In this document: positions 6,147 to 6,202 of the stretch, piece after piece
Layout of the letters: the number at the start of each line of letters is the position of its first letter
Numbering within the stretch: the stretch's first letter is position 1
NCBI GenBank assembly: GCA_029054965.1
Contig: JAIDEF010000360.1
Coordinates: forward strand, 1 to 6,202
Length of the DNA stretch: 6,202 nt
Source: Eubacterium sp.
Lineage (GTDB): Bacteria; Bacillota; Clostridia; Oscillospirales; Acutalibacteraceae
Direction of reading: 5' to 3'
Position numbers and translations under genes: made by a program
Notes under the pieces: model-generated
What the model was told of the DNA's origin: nothing
The model's input: only the letters and a program-made list of their open reading frames with translations
Database searches by the model: none

Positions 6147-6157
6147 ACTGGTGGTTT
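6134..6157 (+). terminator. Perfect hairpin spanning the alcohol dehydrogenase stop codon
   Basis: AACCACCAGTT (6134-6144) and AACTGGTGGTT (6146-6156) form an 11-base-pair perfect stem around a single central base; in practice a slightly larger A/T loop would open. The stop codon TAA (6144-6146) sits at the tip. Only three T follow, so as an intrinsic terminator it is weak, though it might act on both strands. The ACCACC/GGTGGT stem is equally typical of IS200/IS605-family ends. Confidence 0.55.
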
Positions 6158-6202
6158 GCATAGGCCCTATAAGGGCCGCCTACTGGCTTGCCGACTGAAA
6201 GT
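6134..6202. mobile_element. Possible end of an IS200/IS605-type (TnpB-associated) element
   Basis: Two hairpins stand in tandem: the ACCACCAGTT/AACTGGTGGT stem (6134-6156) and GGCCCT-ATA-AGGGCC (6163-6177). A GC-richer tract (GCCTACTGGCTTGCC, 6178-6192) with a short GGC/GCC pairing follows. Subterminal hairpins of this kind, without terminal inverted repeats, are characteristic of IS200/IS605 elements, where TnpA recognises them, and of the guide-RNA region beside tnpB. No transposase is in the window, so this rests on pattern memory and structure only. A structured non-coding RNA or a repeated intergenic palindrome are alternatives. Confidence 0.35.

Noticed and set aside
6134..6180. Start of a CRISPR array or repeat units
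   Set aside because: The two palindromes differ in sequence and no regularly spaced repeat is present in the window.

Overview
The window looks like an ordinary chromosomal stretch from a low-GC anaerobic Bacillota, most likely a gut-type Clostridia (Ruminococcaceae/Oscillospiraceae-like). This rests on the AT-rich intergenic DNA, the AGGAG-type ribosome sites, an oxygen-sensitive ferrous-iron uptake operon, a CoA-dependent aldehyde dehydrogenase, an iron-type alcohol dehydrogenase and a FemX-like cell-wall enzyme. The taxon is an inference; there is no rRNA or other marker gene here.

Left part (1-1907, minus strand): a feoA-feoB ferrous iron operon, read right to left with a 4-base gene overlap. 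FeoA is complete. FeoB keeps its whole GTPase domain and the first half of its membrane domain, but recognisable homology stops right after the CNGR motif (about position 349). It then runs 20 unrelated codons to a stop. A small XRE-type helix-turn-helix gene starts inside that foreign tail and ends at 77. Something has therefore joined new DNA to the middle of feoB. A rightward terminator hairpin at 10-48 belongs to a gene beyond the left edge.

Middle (1908-3589): a divergent promoter region, then a complete, highly codon-biased CoA-acylating (methylmalonate-semialdehyde type) aldehyde dehydrogenase. A strong rho-independent terminator follows it.

Right part (3590-6202): an AT-rich FemX/FemAB-type peptidoglycan bridge aminoacyltransferase, then a complete iron-dependent alcohol dehydrogenase. 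Each has its own promoter and neither is evidently in an operon. Both promoters contain striking repeats. In front of femX the 8-mer AAAGTATA occurs twice directly and once inverted. In front of the alcohol dehydrogenase an 11-base inverted repeat brackets the core promoter, and a Rex-like half-site lies inside it. The alcohol dehydrogenase ends inside a perfect 11-base-pair hairpin followed by a second GC-rich hairpin. That arrangement resembles the end of an IS200/IS605-type (TnpB-associated) element running out of the window.

The acyl-CoA/aldehyde enzyme and the aldehyde/alcohol enzyme could act in sequence (acyl-CoA, aldehyde, alcohol) to dispose of reducing power, but they are separately promoted and interrupted by femX, so this link is only a hypothesis. 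I found no CRISPR array, tRNA, rRNA or obvious new defence system. The most interesting points are the broken feoB junction and the two repeat-bearing promoters.
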